Source: Planctomycetota bacterium (GTDB lineage Bacteria; Planctomycetota; UBA1135; GCA-002686595). From it: DNA of 64,000 bases. Below, one piece after another: positions 1 to 7,446 of this stretch. Within the stretch, counting starts at the first letter, position 1, and every line of letters starts with the position of its first letter. The notes beneath the pieces were generated by a model. The model worked only from the letters and a program-made list of their open reading frames with translations. It was not told the origin of the DNA and made no database searches. The DNA is taken from NCBI GenBank assembly GCA_016779205.1, contig JADHOC010000014.1, positions 1-64,000 on the forward strand, given 5' to 3'. The position numbers were made by a program, and so were the translations under genes.

Positions 1-1
1 C

Positions 2-538
2 CCGCCCGCGCCGCCGGCCCCCAAGGGCGCCGCGCCGGCGCCGGAGGCCTACGTCCCGCCGTCCCAGCGCGCTGGCCAGGCGCGCCCTGCGGCCCCGCCC
101 CAGGCGGCGGCGCCCCCCGCCCCCGCACAGGCGGAGGTTCGCGTCCAGCCCTCACCCGAGCGCAGGCCGCCCTCGGCGCGCGATCGGCGGGCTGCCGGCT
201 CGACGGCGCGGGTCCAGACCAACAGCACCGCGGACCGCTGGACGGGGCTGCTGCAGGAGCTCGGTCGCAGCTCGAGGGAGCTCGCGGGCCTGCTCTCCAA
301 GAAGGGGGAGCTCGTGCGCGAGAGCAACAGCGTGGCGCCGCTGAAGGTACGCGGCCTGACCGAGCCGGAGCTGGCCTTCATGGAGCGGCCCGACTCGAGG
401 GCCTCCATCGAGGCGGCCTTCAGGGCGGTCTCCGGCGAGGAGGTCGCGCTCAAGCTCGAGATCCACCGCGGGGGCTCCAGCGCCGATGGATTCACCCAGG
501 AGATCACGGAGCTCTTCGGCGGCCGGGTCGAGGACTGA
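2..538 (+). CDS. dnaX: DNA polymerase III gamma/tau subunit, C-terminal part (partial)
   Basis: Open from the window edge to a TGA at 536-538. The first ~80 residues are a Pro/Ala-rich linker like that joining the AAA+ ATPase part of gamma/tau to its C-terminal domain. The remaining ~100 residues are folded-looking (contains RWTGLLQELGRSS, then VALKLEI and ITELFGGRVED), resembling the C-terminal tau region that contacts other replisome subunits. The ATPase domain lies outside the window. The assignment rests strongly on context: dnaX-ybaB-recR is a widely conserved gene order. The tail alone is too divergent to identify securely. Confidence 0.72.
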   Translation, partial: PPAPPAPKGAAPAPEAYVPPSQRAGQARPAAPPQAAAPPAPAQAEVRVQPSPERRPPSARDRRAAGSTARVQTNSTADRWTGLLQELGRSSRELAGLLSKKGELVRESNSVAPLKVRGLTEPELAFMERPDSRASIEAAFRAVSGEEVALKLEIHRGGSSADGFTQEITELFGGRVED

Positions 539-649
539 CGGGGCTCGGCGCCGCGGTTCCGAAGACGCATCATCCAGGTCACTCGACAAGAGTGCCAAGA
601 CCAACAGACCTCAGACCAAGGGGACCCTCGCGTCCCGTGGAGATCGACC

Positions 650-973
650 ATGACCGGAGCCTTCGGAGATATGGGCAACCTGCTGTCCCAGGCGCAGGAG
701 ATGGACCGCCGCGTCCGCGAGGCCCTCGAGGAGCTCGGCGAGGCTCGCATCGAGGGCTCCGCCGGTGGAGGCGTGGTGGGGGCCACGGTGGACGGGCTCG
801 GTCAGGTCCAGGGGGTCCAGATCTCCGAGGAGGCGGCGCGGGCCTCCGACCCGGCGGGACTCGAGGAGCTCGTCCTCGCCGCCACGAAGGACGCGCAGGC
901 CAGGGCCAAGCGCCAGCGCATCGAGCGGTTGACGCAGGTCACCGGTGGCGTCCAGCTGCCGTGGTTCTCCTGA
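650..973 (+). CDS. ybaB: YbaB/EbfC-family nucleoid-associated protein
   Basis: 107 aa, the usual length of this small DNA-binding dimer family. It opens with FGDMGNLLSQAQEMDRRVRE, matching the family's helical N-terminus, followed by the typical GGVV(G)ATVDGLGQVQGVQI strand region. The start at 650 follows a GGAG-like sequence in GTGGAGATCGACC. It sits between dnaX and recR, the canonical position. Family members coat DNA and are often coupled to RecFOR repair; the exact role here is inferred from homology and context. Confidence 0.88.
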   Translation: MTGAFGDMGNLLSQAQEMDRRVREALEELGEARIEGSAGGGVVGATVDGLGQVQGVQISEEAARASDPAGLEELVLAATKDAQARAKRQRIERLTQVTGGVQLPWFS

Positions 974-1004
974 GGCGTCGAGCGCACCGCGCACCCCAAG
1001 CACC

Positions 1005-1622
1005 ATGGCTTACCCCGCCCCTGTCGAGTCGCTGGTCCGCGCCTTCGAAGCCCTCCCCGGCGTGGGGCGCGTGAGCGCCGAGCGCCTGACCTTCCACGTC
1101 CTCCGCGACGCCGCGGCCGGCCGCGGCCTGCGGGACGGCCTGGCCCTGGCCCTCGAGAGCGCCCGTCGCTGCTCGGTGTGCGGCAACGTCTGTGAGGGCA
1201 AGCTCTGCGAGGTCTGCTCGGACCCCGAGCGGGACGCCTCGACCCTCGCCGTGGTGGAGGAGCCGCGCCACGTGGAGGCCCTCGAGCGAGCGGGCGTCTT
1301 CAAGGGGCGGTACCACGTCCTGATGGGAGCCCTGAACCCCGCGGACGGCACGGAGGAGCGGCACCTCGCCGTGAAGGGCCTCATTCGAAGAGCCCAGGCA
1401 GGGGGCGTGAAGGAGGTGATCCTCGCCACGGACCCGGACAAGGAGGGGGAGGCCACGGCGCTGCTGGTCCTCGACGCCCTCGAGTCCGCCGGGATCGACG
1501 GCCTGACCGTCAGCCGCCTCGCCAGGGGGCTGCCGGCGGGCAGCGCCATCGAGTACCTCCACAAGGGGGTCCTCGAGGACGCCCTGGAGGACCGCAGGGC
1601 CATCCGGCGCCGGCAGGGCTGA
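1005..1622 (+). CDS. recR: Recombination mediator RecR
   Basis: 205 aa, normal for RecR, which works with RecO/RecF to load RecA on gapped DNA. Domains in order: N-terminal helix-hairpin-helix (LPGVGRVSAERLTFHVL, residues ~17-33), a four-Cys zinc finger (C56, C59, C68, C71), then a Toprim domain from ~residue 80 with VVEEPRHVEALE and ATDPDKEGEATA, and the C-terminal RLARGLPAGSAIEYL. An in-frame ATG exists at 945, but it overlaps ybaB and adds non-conserved residues, so ATG 1005 is chosen. It lies 31 bp downstream of ybaB, so cotranscription is likely. Confidence 0.95.
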   Translation: MAYPAPVESLVRAFEALPGVGRVSAERLTFHVLRDAAAGRGLRDGLALALESARRCSVCGNVCEGKLCEVCSDPERDASTLAVVEEPRHVEALERAGVFKGRYHVLMGALNPADGTEERHLAVKGLIRRAQAGGVKEVILATDPDKEGEATALLVLDALESAGIDGLTVSRLARGLPAGSAIEYLHKGVLEDALEDRRAIRRRQG

Positions 1623-1673
1623 GGGGGGAGAGCGGGCTACGGGATTCGGCCGGATCGGCCGATACACCCCCCG

Positions 1674-3053
1674 ATGGCCAAGCTCGGACTCAACCACGGA
1701 CTGCACCAGCGTCAGGACATGGTCCTGGCGCCGCGCATGCTCCAGGCGATCGAGGTGCTCGCCCTCCCGGGCGCGGACCTCGAGGGCTGGCTCATGGAGC
1801 AGGCCGAGGGTAACGAGGCCCTCGTGGTGGAGCCGCCTCGCCCCGAGCTGTCGGTCGAGCGGGACGGGCTCGAGCCGTCGCGATCGCGCGCGGCCGCCAT
1901 GAGGGCCAGCGACGATCACCACGCGCTGCTCGAGGCCCAGCCGGACCGCAGCCTCTCCCTCTCCGACACCCTCGAGGAGCAGCTCTCGACGTGGGAGGTC
2001 GACGAGGACGTGAGGGGGTGGGTGTGCTTCCTGGTGCACTGCCTGGACCCCGCGGGCCTCCTCACGAGCTCCGACGAGGAGCTCATGGACCTGGCGGTGG
2101 CCGCCGACCTCGCGCTCGCAGGGACCGAGTCGGGCTGGGCGTTGCTCGGCCGGGCGATCGGGGAGCTCCAGCAGCTCGAGCCCGCCGGCATCGGCGCCCG
2201 CTCCTCGGTCGAAGCCCTGCTCCTCCAGCTCGATCCCGCGGACGAGGACTACGCGCTCCTTTGCTCCCTGCTCGAGGACTTCCTCTTCGAGCTCTCCCGG
2301 AACCGCCGCCCGTCGGTGGCGGCCAAGCTGGGCCTGGAGCTCGGGGAGCTCGATCGGCTGCTCGGCGTCCTCGGGCAGCTCGAGACGCGGCCGGCCGCGC
2401 ACCTCACGGTGGACGCGGCGCCCACCATCCAGCCGGATGTCATGGTGCAAAGGGACGGGGACCGCGTGAGCGTCGAGCTCGTCCGCGGCCTGCTGCCGTC
2501 CGTCACCATCGACCCCATGGCCGAGGAACTGCTCGGCAGCGGCGCCCTCGAGCCCGAGGCCCGCGGCTACCTGCGGGGCAAGGTGGACCGGGCGCGCTCC
2601 GTGGCGGAGGCGGTGGAGATGAGGGGCACGACGCTGCTCCGTGTGGCCGAGGGCGTCATCCGCCGCCAGCCTCGGTTCATGAGCGAGGGCCTCTCGGGCC
2701 TGCGCCCCCTGTCGATGACCGACCTCGCCGCCGAGCTCGGACTCGCGCCCAGCACCATCAGCCGTGCGGTGGCCGGAAAGTCCCTCCAGACGCCCTTCGG
2801 GATCCTCCCGCTGCGGCAGTTCTTCCAGAGCTCGACCTCCTCGGCGGGGGAGGGAGGGGCCGCCGCCACCGAGGCGGTCCGCATCCGGGTCAAGCACCTG
2901 GTGGAGGGCGAGGACCCCTCCGCGCCCCTCTCCGACGAGGCGATCGTCGAGGCCCTTGGCGAGGCCGGGCTCGCGGTCGCGCGGCGGACGGTCGCCAAGT
3001 ACCGCAAGGAACTCGGGATCCCGAGCTCCTATCGGCGCAAGCGCCACGCCTGA
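1674..3053 (+). CDS. rpoN: RNA polymerase sigma-54 factor
   Basis: 459 aa. Region I is recognisable at the N-terminus (QRQDMVLAPRMLQAIEVLALP), followed by an acidic linker, the core-binding domain in the middle, the helix-turn-helix (LAAELGLAPSTISRAVAGK, ~residues 352-370), and the RpoN box at the C-terminus (ARRTVAKYRKELGIP). The box deviates only slightly from the family signature ARRTVAKYRE. Sigma-54 needs AAA+ activators at -24/-12 promoters; no such activator is encoded in this window. The position ahead of hpf and ptsN is typical for rpoN loci. Confidence 0.96.
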   Translation: MAKLGLNHGLHQRQDMVLAPRMLQAIEVLALPGADLEGWLMEQAEGNEALVVEPPRPELSVERDGLEPSRSRAAAMRASDDHHALLEAQPDRSLSLSDTLEEQLSTWEVDEDVRGWVCFLVHCLDPAGLLTSSDEELMDLAVAADLALAGTESGWALLGRAIGELQQLEPAGIGARSSVEALLLQLDPADEDYALLCSLLEDFLFELSRNRRPSVAAKLGLELGELDRLLGVLGQLETRPAAHLTVDAAPTIQPDVMVQRDGDRVSVELVRGLLPSVTIDPMAEELLGSGALEPEARGYLRGKVDRARSVAEAVEMRGTTLLRVAEGVIRRQPRFMSEGLSGLRPLSMTDLAAELGLAPSTISRAVAGKSLQTPFGILPLRQFFQSSTSSAGEGGAAATEAVRIRVKHLVEGEDPSAPLSDEAIVEALGEAGLAVARRTVAKYRKELGIPSSYRRKRHA

Positions 3054-3058
3054 GCGGC

Positions 3059-3064
3059 TATCCT
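3059..3064 (+). promoter_or_regulatory. Possible -10 element just upstream of truA
   Basis: TATCCT (4 of 6 match to TATAAT) ends 9 nt before the truA ATG, directly after the rpoN stop. No matching -35 hexamer is visible. If used, the transcript would carry almost no 5' leader. The weak consensus makes this tentative. Confidence 0.2.
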
Positions 3065-3073
3065 CCCGGCGCC

Positions 3074-3874
3074 ATGGCGCTGCGAAACGTCCGCATCGAG
3101 GTCGCGTACGACGGCTCACTCTTCTACGGGTGGCAGCGGCAGGATGGCTTTGACAGCGTCCAGGCCTCCATCGAGGATGGCCTCGCGGACCTCCTGGGCA
3201 CCATCGTGACGATCCACGGGGCGGGCCGCACCGACACCGGGGTGCACGCGCTGCGGCAGGTGGCGCACTTCCATGTGGACACTCGCCTGGATGACGATCG
3301 CCTGCGCCACGCCCTCAACGCCCACCTGCCCGCCGGGGTTCGGATCCGGAGGGCCGAGACCTGCCGGGACGACTTCCACGCACGATTCGACGCGCGGGGC
3401 AAGCGCTACGCCTACGTGGTGCAGAGCACTCGACACCGGCCTGCGCTCGGGGTCGAGCACGTCCATTGGGAGCCCGCGCCGCTGAACCGTGTGGCGATGG
3501 AGGCCGCGGCCCGGCGCATCATCGGTCGACGGGACTTCGCGGCGTTCGCGACCGCGGGCTCACCGCGCAAGTCCACGGTCCGCAGGGTCCAGCACCTGCG
3601 GCTCGTGGCGCGGCGCGAGCGCTTCGCCATCGTCGTCCAGGGGGACGGCTTCCTCTACAACATGGTGCGGACCATCGCGGGCACCCTGATCCAGGTGGGG
3701 AAGGGGGCGATGACTCCCGATGATGTGAGCGCCGCGCTCGAGGCTGGGGACCGCAGCCTGGCCGGCCCCACGGCCCCGGCCCGGGGGCTCTACATGGTGC
3801 GGGTGCTCTACGACGAGCCCATCTTCTCCGGCCCTGATCGCGGCCCGGCCGGCGTCCCCGGTCTCCTCAACTGA
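3074..3874 (+). CDS. truA: tRNA pseudouridine(38-40) synthase
   Basis: 266 aa. TruA isomerises uridines 38-40 of the tRNA anticodon arm. Seen: IEVAYDGSLFYGWQRQ near the N-terminus, the catalytic loop GAGRTDTGVHA with Asp54 as the nucleophilic aspartate, and the C-terminal GDGFLYNMVRTIAGTLI signature. The reading frame is open far upstream through rpoN, but the conserved N-terminus begins at ATG 3074, 20 bp after the rpoN stop. Its insertion between rpoN and hpf is unusual relative to the common rpoN-hpf-ptsN order. Confidence 0.95.
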   Translation: MALRNVRIEVAYDGSLFYGWQRQDGFDSVQASIEDGLADLLGTIVTIHGAGRTDTGVHALRQVAHFHVDTRLDDDRLRHALNAHLPAGVRIRRAETCRDDFHARFDARGKRYAYVVQSTRHRPALGVEHVHWEPAPLNRVAMEAAARRIIGRRDFAAFATAGSPRKSTVRRVQHLRLVARRERFAIVVQGDGFLYNMVRTIAGTLIQVGKGAMTPDDVSAALEAGDRSLAGPTAPARGLYMVRVLYDEPIFSGPDRGPAGVPGLLN

Positions 3875-4093
3875 GGCTGACCCCGGGGCCGCGTGTGCCT
3901 CTTCCCAGGACAGCGGGGCGCGCGACGCTCGCCGTCGGGTGATTCGTTGGGAATCGCCGTTCGCGGGGCCCCCAGGGCCGGCTTCCTGGAGAGGCCTTGA
4001 CGCCTGTGCACATTTGTCGCAGGGTCGATCAGGACCCGCCGGATCCCGGTGGATCACCAGGACAACTCGAAACCCACGCTCCAGGAGGTGCGC

Positions 4094-4408
4094 ATGAAGA
4101 CCAAAGTGTCGATCCTGCATCACGATTACCCGAGCCGCTACCGCAACCTCGTCGAGGAGCGTCTAGCTGCGCTCGAGCGATTCAATCAGGAGATCATCTC
4201 CATGGATGCACGGCTCGAGAAGGACGCGCGCACGCACCGCGTCGAGCTGGTCGCCAACCTGGGGAGGGGGCAAACCCTCGTGGCCAACGTCCATCGAGAC
4301 GCCTTCGGAGAGGCCCTCTACGAGGCGATTGACCGCATGGGGAGGCAGCTGCGTAAGCAGCACGATAAGGCCAAGCTGGAGCCCCGGAGGCACCACGGAG
4401 TCGCCTGA
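4094..4408 (+). CDS. hpf: Ribosome hibernation-promoting factor, short form
   Basis: 104 aa, of the short HPF/YfiA class that blocks the 30S A and P sites in stationary phase. The sequence shows the compact alpha/beta fold pattern (VSILHHDYPSRYRNLVEERL near the start; DAFGEALYEAIDRMGRQLRK near the end). ATG 4094 is preceded by AGGAGGTG, an excellent ribosome binding site, so I prefer it over the in-frame upstream ATG at 4049. A short form without the dimerisation domain suggests a partner would be needed for 100S formation. It sits between truA and the EIIA gene, as in classic rpoN loci. Confidence 0.9.
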   Translation: MKTKVSILHHDYPSRYRNLVEERLAALERFNQEIISMDARLEKDARTHRVELVANLGRGQTLVANVHRDAFGEALYEAIDRMGRQLRKQHDKAKLEPRRHHGVA

Positions 4409-4575
4409 CCGACGGAAACTCGCCACGCGGCCTCCGGGTCCGTGGCCCATCAGGGGCGGCCCGGCAGGATCTCGATCCGGCCGGGCCGCCTCCTCATGTG
4501 CAAGGTGCTCCGGGGGCTCCGCGCGCCGGTCCGTGGCGCGGGTGGGGGGGCCCAGCCGCGGAACGCCGATTCTGT

Positions 4576-4581
4576 TAACTT
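4576..4581 (+). promoter_or_regulatory. Possible -10 element for the EIIA gene
   Basis: TAACTT in the 228-bp gap between hpf and the EIIA gene, 55 nt before its ATG. A similar TAACCT lies 30 nt ahead of the gene at 18323. No convincing -35 hexamer is seen; tentative. Confidence 0.22.
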
Positions 4582-4636
4582 GGGTCCTCAGAGCGACGCC
4601 CAGTCCCGGTGGCGCGCTCCGGACCCAACACCCCCC

Positions 4637-5116
4637 ATGGACTGGTACAAGCGTTTCAAGTCGAAGGCCTGCATCCTCAAGATGAAGGCGGAGTCCAAGG
4701 AGGAGGCCCTCGATGAGGTCGCCGCGCAGATCCTGTCCTCGGGGCTGGTGAACGCCGAGCTCGGGGAGTCGATCCGGAAGGCTCTCCACGACCGGGAGGC
4801 CCTGGCCTCCACGGGGGTCGGCATGAACGTGGCCATCCCGCACGTGAAGGTGGAGGGCCTCACCGAGGCGGTCTGCTCCCTCGCCGTCTGCAAGGAAGGT
4901 CTGGAGTGGAGGGCCGTCGATGGCGCCCCTGTGAACATCCTCTTCACGGTCATCCGTCCCGACGGCCCGACGGAGGAGCACGACCCCGACGATCACCTTG
5001 AGATGATGCGCTGGATCGCGAAGCTCGCCCGGGACACAGACTTCCGCGCCTTCGCCATGCAGGCGAAGACCAAGCCCCAGCTCGTCGGCCTGCTCAAGGA
5101 GATGTCGTCGATCTGA
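4637..5116 (+). CDS. ptsN: PTS EIIA domain protein, PtsN (nitrogen-PTS) type
   Basis: 159 aa, a single EIIA type-2 domain. The phosphorylatable histidine is His69 in the motif VAIPHVK, preceded by ASTGVGMN as in the family. In the nitrogen PTS this protein is a phosphorylation-dependent regulator rather than a sugar transporter component, and no EIIB/EIIC genes are nearby. ATG 4637 is chosen because the conserved domain begins there; the frame is open upstream to 4442 but encodes unrelated sequence. The HPr gene follows after 42 bp. Confidence 0.88.
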   Translation: MDWYKRFKSKACILKMKAESKEEALDEVAAQILSSGLVNAELGESIRKALHDREALASTGVGMNVAIPHVKVEGLTEAVCSLAVCKEGLEWRAVDGAPVNILFTVIRPDGPTEEHDPDDHLEMMRWIAKLARDTDFRAFAMQAKTKPQLVGLLKEMSSI

Positions 5117-5158
5117 CCCCCGCCGCGGCGCCCGCTCGCCGCCAGGGGGCCGCTGGCC

Positions 5159-5449
5159 ATGAGCACATCTCGCAATGTCACGGTGGTGAACGAGGCCGGG
5201 CTCCACGCCCGCCCATGTCACGCCATTGTCTCCCTCGCCATGGGGCACTCCTGTTCGCTCAGGATCCGCTCGGTGGGGGACGCGGCGCGTGACGTGAACG
5301 GCAAGAGCATCCTCGAGCTGATGACCCTCGAGGCCCGGCAGGGCGTCGAGCTGGAGCTCAGCGCGGACGGGGATGGAGCCGCGGACCTGCTCGATGAGCT
5401 CGCAGGGCTCTTCTCCTCGGGGTTCGGGGAGCGCGAGTCCGCCGGCTGA
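5159..5449 (+). CDS. HPr-family phosphocarrier protein
   Basis: 96 aa. The active-site motif NEAGLHARP places the phosphorylated histidine at residue 16. NGKSILELMTL places a serine at residue 50, equivalent to the regulatory Ser46 of Gram-positive HPr. It probably passes phosphate from EI to the EIIA encoded just upstream. Neither EI (ptsI), HPr kinase nor RapZ is in the window, so they must be elsewhere or absent. Confidence 0.92.
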   Translation: MSTSRNVTVVNEAGLHARPCHAIVSLAMGHSCSLRIRSVGDAARDVNGKSILELMTLEARQGVELELSADGDGAADLLDELAGLFSSGFGERESAG

Positions 5450-5755
5450 CACGGCAAGAGGCCCCCAGGAGTTGATCCTGGCCTCCCCAGGGCCTCCCCC
5501 GGGTGCGATCGCGCATTCGGTGGTTTCTTCCGGCGACCGTGGGGTCGATCCCGGGCCGAGTCATGGGGCCCCCTGCGGGGCTCCCCAGGGGCACCGTGGA
5601 CCAGAGGGGAAACCCCCTCACGCCCCCGGGAAGGCCGTTCGCTGCTCTTTTTTGGGACGGTCGCTCAACCCATTTGCTGGGGCTGGACGACACAGCCAGT
5701 GGAGCCGCCGGGGTAACCCCATCGAGCGCGGCCCCCCAACCAACGGGAAAGGCAA
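5450..5755. other. Intergenic region between the HPr gene and pilM
   Basis: 306 bp without a credible gene. It contains a bulged hairpin just after the HPr stop and a small perfect stem (GAGGGG 5604-5609 with CCCCTC 5614-5619). A T6 run lies near 5648. The pilM promoter is presumably here, but no clear -35/-10 or -24/-12 pair was found. Confidence 0.5.
5458..5485 (+). terminator. Possible terminator hairpin after the HPr gene
   Basis: CCAGGA (5465-5470) pairs with TCCTGG (5476-5481) and the stem is extended by GAGG/CCTC across a 3-nt bulge. It begins 9 nt after the HPr stop codon. No U tract follows, so termination efficiency is uncertain. Confidence 0.4.
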
Positions 5756-6784
5756 GTGTTTCGGAACAAGAAGAGGGTGGTCGGACTCGACCTCGGCAGT
5801 TCGGTCGTCAAGGCCGTAGAGATCACGCTCGAGGGGCAGGAACCGGTCATCACCGGCTTCAGCCGCGCCGAGTTGCCACCAGGGGGCAGCGTGGATGACG
5901 CCGTGAAGCAGGTCTTCAAGGAGGGCCGCTTCCGCTCGAAGCGCGTCGTCTCGGGCGTGTCCGGTCAGGACACGGTCGTGCGCTACCTCTCCATGCCGCA
6001 GATGTCGGACAGCGAGCTGCAGCAGGCCATCCGGTTCGAGGCGGACAAGATCGTCGCCTCGGACGAGGACTTCATCCTGGATTGCCTGCCGCTCCAGCGG
6101 GGCACCGCAGACGACCCCGAGATGTCCGTCCTGGTGGCCGCCTGCAAGTCCGAGAGGCTGAACGGTCAGGCCCAGATGATCCAGGGCGCGGGCTTGCTCC
6201 CGATCGCGATTGACCTGGACCTCTTCGCCATCGCGAACGCCTGGGAGCTGTGCGTCATGCCGGTCTCCGAGGGCGTCGAGGGGCGCGACACGCGGGCCAC
6301 CGCGCTGGTGGATGTCGGCTCCCGGGTGACCTCGATCAACGTGATGCGCGGCGGCGTGAGCTGCTTCAGCAGAGAGATCCCCATCGGCGGCGCGAACATG
6401 ACCCAGGCGGTTGCCCGCCGGCTCAGCCTGGAGGGCTTCGAGGCCGAGGCCGTCAAGCGGACCTCCGAGGACCACCAGGCCGAGGTGCGCACCGCCATCG
6501 GGCCGGTCCTCGAGGACCTCGCCTCCGAGCTGATGCTCTCCATGGACTACGTCGAGCACAACGAGGGGCTCACCGTCACCGAGGTCCTCCTGTCCGGTGG
6601 GGGCGTCCTCGCCCCCGGCGCCGCGGAGTATGTCGAACAGGCCGTGGCGCGACCGACGCGCCTCTGGAACCCCCTCGAGGGGCTCCGCGTCGACGTCAAC
6701 CGCGTCGACGTCGAGGAGCTCGAGGCCTGGGCCCCCTCACTCGTCGTTGCCGTCGGACTCGCGTCCAGGGTGGTGAACCAATGA
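5756..6784 (+). CDS. pilM: Type IV pilus assembly ATPase-like protein PilM
   Basis: 342 aa, actin-like fold. Seen: the phosphate-1 motif VGLDLGSSVVKAVEI at the N-terminus, ALVDVGSRVTSINVM in the middle, and VLLSGGGVLAPG near residue 280. PilM sits on the cytoplasmic face and binds the N-terminal tail of PilN, linking the inner-membrane platform to the ATPases. The GTG start at 5756 follows GAAAGGCAA. The stop overlaps the pilN start (ATGA), so translation is coupled. It is the first gene of a four-gene pilM-N-O-Q operon. Confidence 0.93.
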   Translation: MFRNKKRVVGLDLGSSVVKAVEITLEGQEPVITGFSRAELPPGGSVDDAVKQVFKEGRFRSKRVVSGVSGQDTVVRYLSMPQMSDSELQQAIRFEADKIVASDEDFILDCLPLQRGTADDPEMSVLVAACKSERLNGQAQMIQGAGLLPIAIDLDLFAIANAWELCVMPVSEGVEGRDTRATALVDVGSRVTSINVMRGGVSCFSREIPIGGANMTQAVARRLSLEGFEAEAVKRTSEDHQAEVRTAIGPVLEDLASELMLSMDYVEHNEGLTVTEVLLSGGGVLAPGAAEYVEQAVARPTRLWNPLEGLRVDVNRVDVEELEAWAPSLVVAVGLASRVVNQ

Positions 6785-7446
6785 TCAGCGTCAATCTCCT
6801 CCCCGAAGAGTACCGCCGGCGGGCGAAGTCCCCGATCGGGATCATCGCGGCCATCAGCGCAGCCGTGCTGATCAACGCCTCGCTCTTTGCCTACTGGGGC
6901 TACCTCCACTTCGGCGTCAAGGCGAACGTGGCTACGACCCGGGACGTCCTCCAGGCCGACCTGGCGGGTCTCAAGTGGCAGGTCGACTACCACAACAGCC
7001 TGAAGGCCGAGATCGCCACGCGCTCCCAGCGCGAGCAGACCCTCGCGGAGATCACCAAGGACCGGGTCCTCTGGACGAAGACGCTCGACGAGCTGATCGA
7101 CGTCGTCCACGCCGGCCGCGAAGGGGTCGACCACTTCATCTGGTTCAACGACCTCGCCGCCGAGGTCAAGACCGACCGTAACAACCACGGCCAGCTGACC
7201 GGCGACGGCGTCTCTGGCGCCGAGGCCTACGCCCAGCTGGCGAACTTCGCCGAGGACCTCGAGGACAGCTCGCTGTCCTCACTGATGGGCATCTTCGAGG
7301 CCCCCGAGCCGCTGCAGGCGACCCAGGAGAAGCCGGATGAGACCCTCATCCCGTCCGTGACCTGGTCGTTCCCGCTGCGGATGAACCTGCTCAGCCCGCA
7401 GGACCGTGTGAAGAACCGCGAAGCTGTTGAGGGAGACGACCAGTGA
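6781..7446 (+). CDS. pilN: PilN-like inner-membrane alignment protein
   Basis: 221 aa. It begins MISVNLLPEEYRRR, matching the conserved cytoplasmic INLLP motif of PilN that docks into PilM. One transmembrane segment follows at about residues 19-38, then a long coiled-coil-prone periplasmic region. The start overlaps the pilM stop by 4 bp. PilN pairs with PilO to form the periplasmic ring that connects to the secretin. The C-terminal part is divergent and longer than the minimal PilN core. Confidence 0.87.
   Translation: MISVNLLPEEYRRRAKSPIGIIAAISAAVLINASLFAYWGYLHFGVKANVATTRDVLQADLAGLKWQVDYHNSLKAEIATRSQREQTLAEITKDRVLWTKTLDELIDVVHAGREGVDHFIWFNDLAAEVKTDRNNHGQLTGDGVSGAEAYAQLANFAEDLEDSSLSSLMGIFEAPEPLQATQEKPDETLIPSVTWSFPLRMNLLSPQDRVKNREAVEGDDQ

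Noticed and set aside
1991..3073. Upstream in-frame extension of truA through rpoN
   Set aside because: It is the +1 shadow of rpoN; conserved TruA sequence begins only at ATG 3074.
939..3119. 726-codon minus-strand frame opposite recR and rpoN
   Set aside because: Overlaps two confidently assigned genes and has no recognisable domain.
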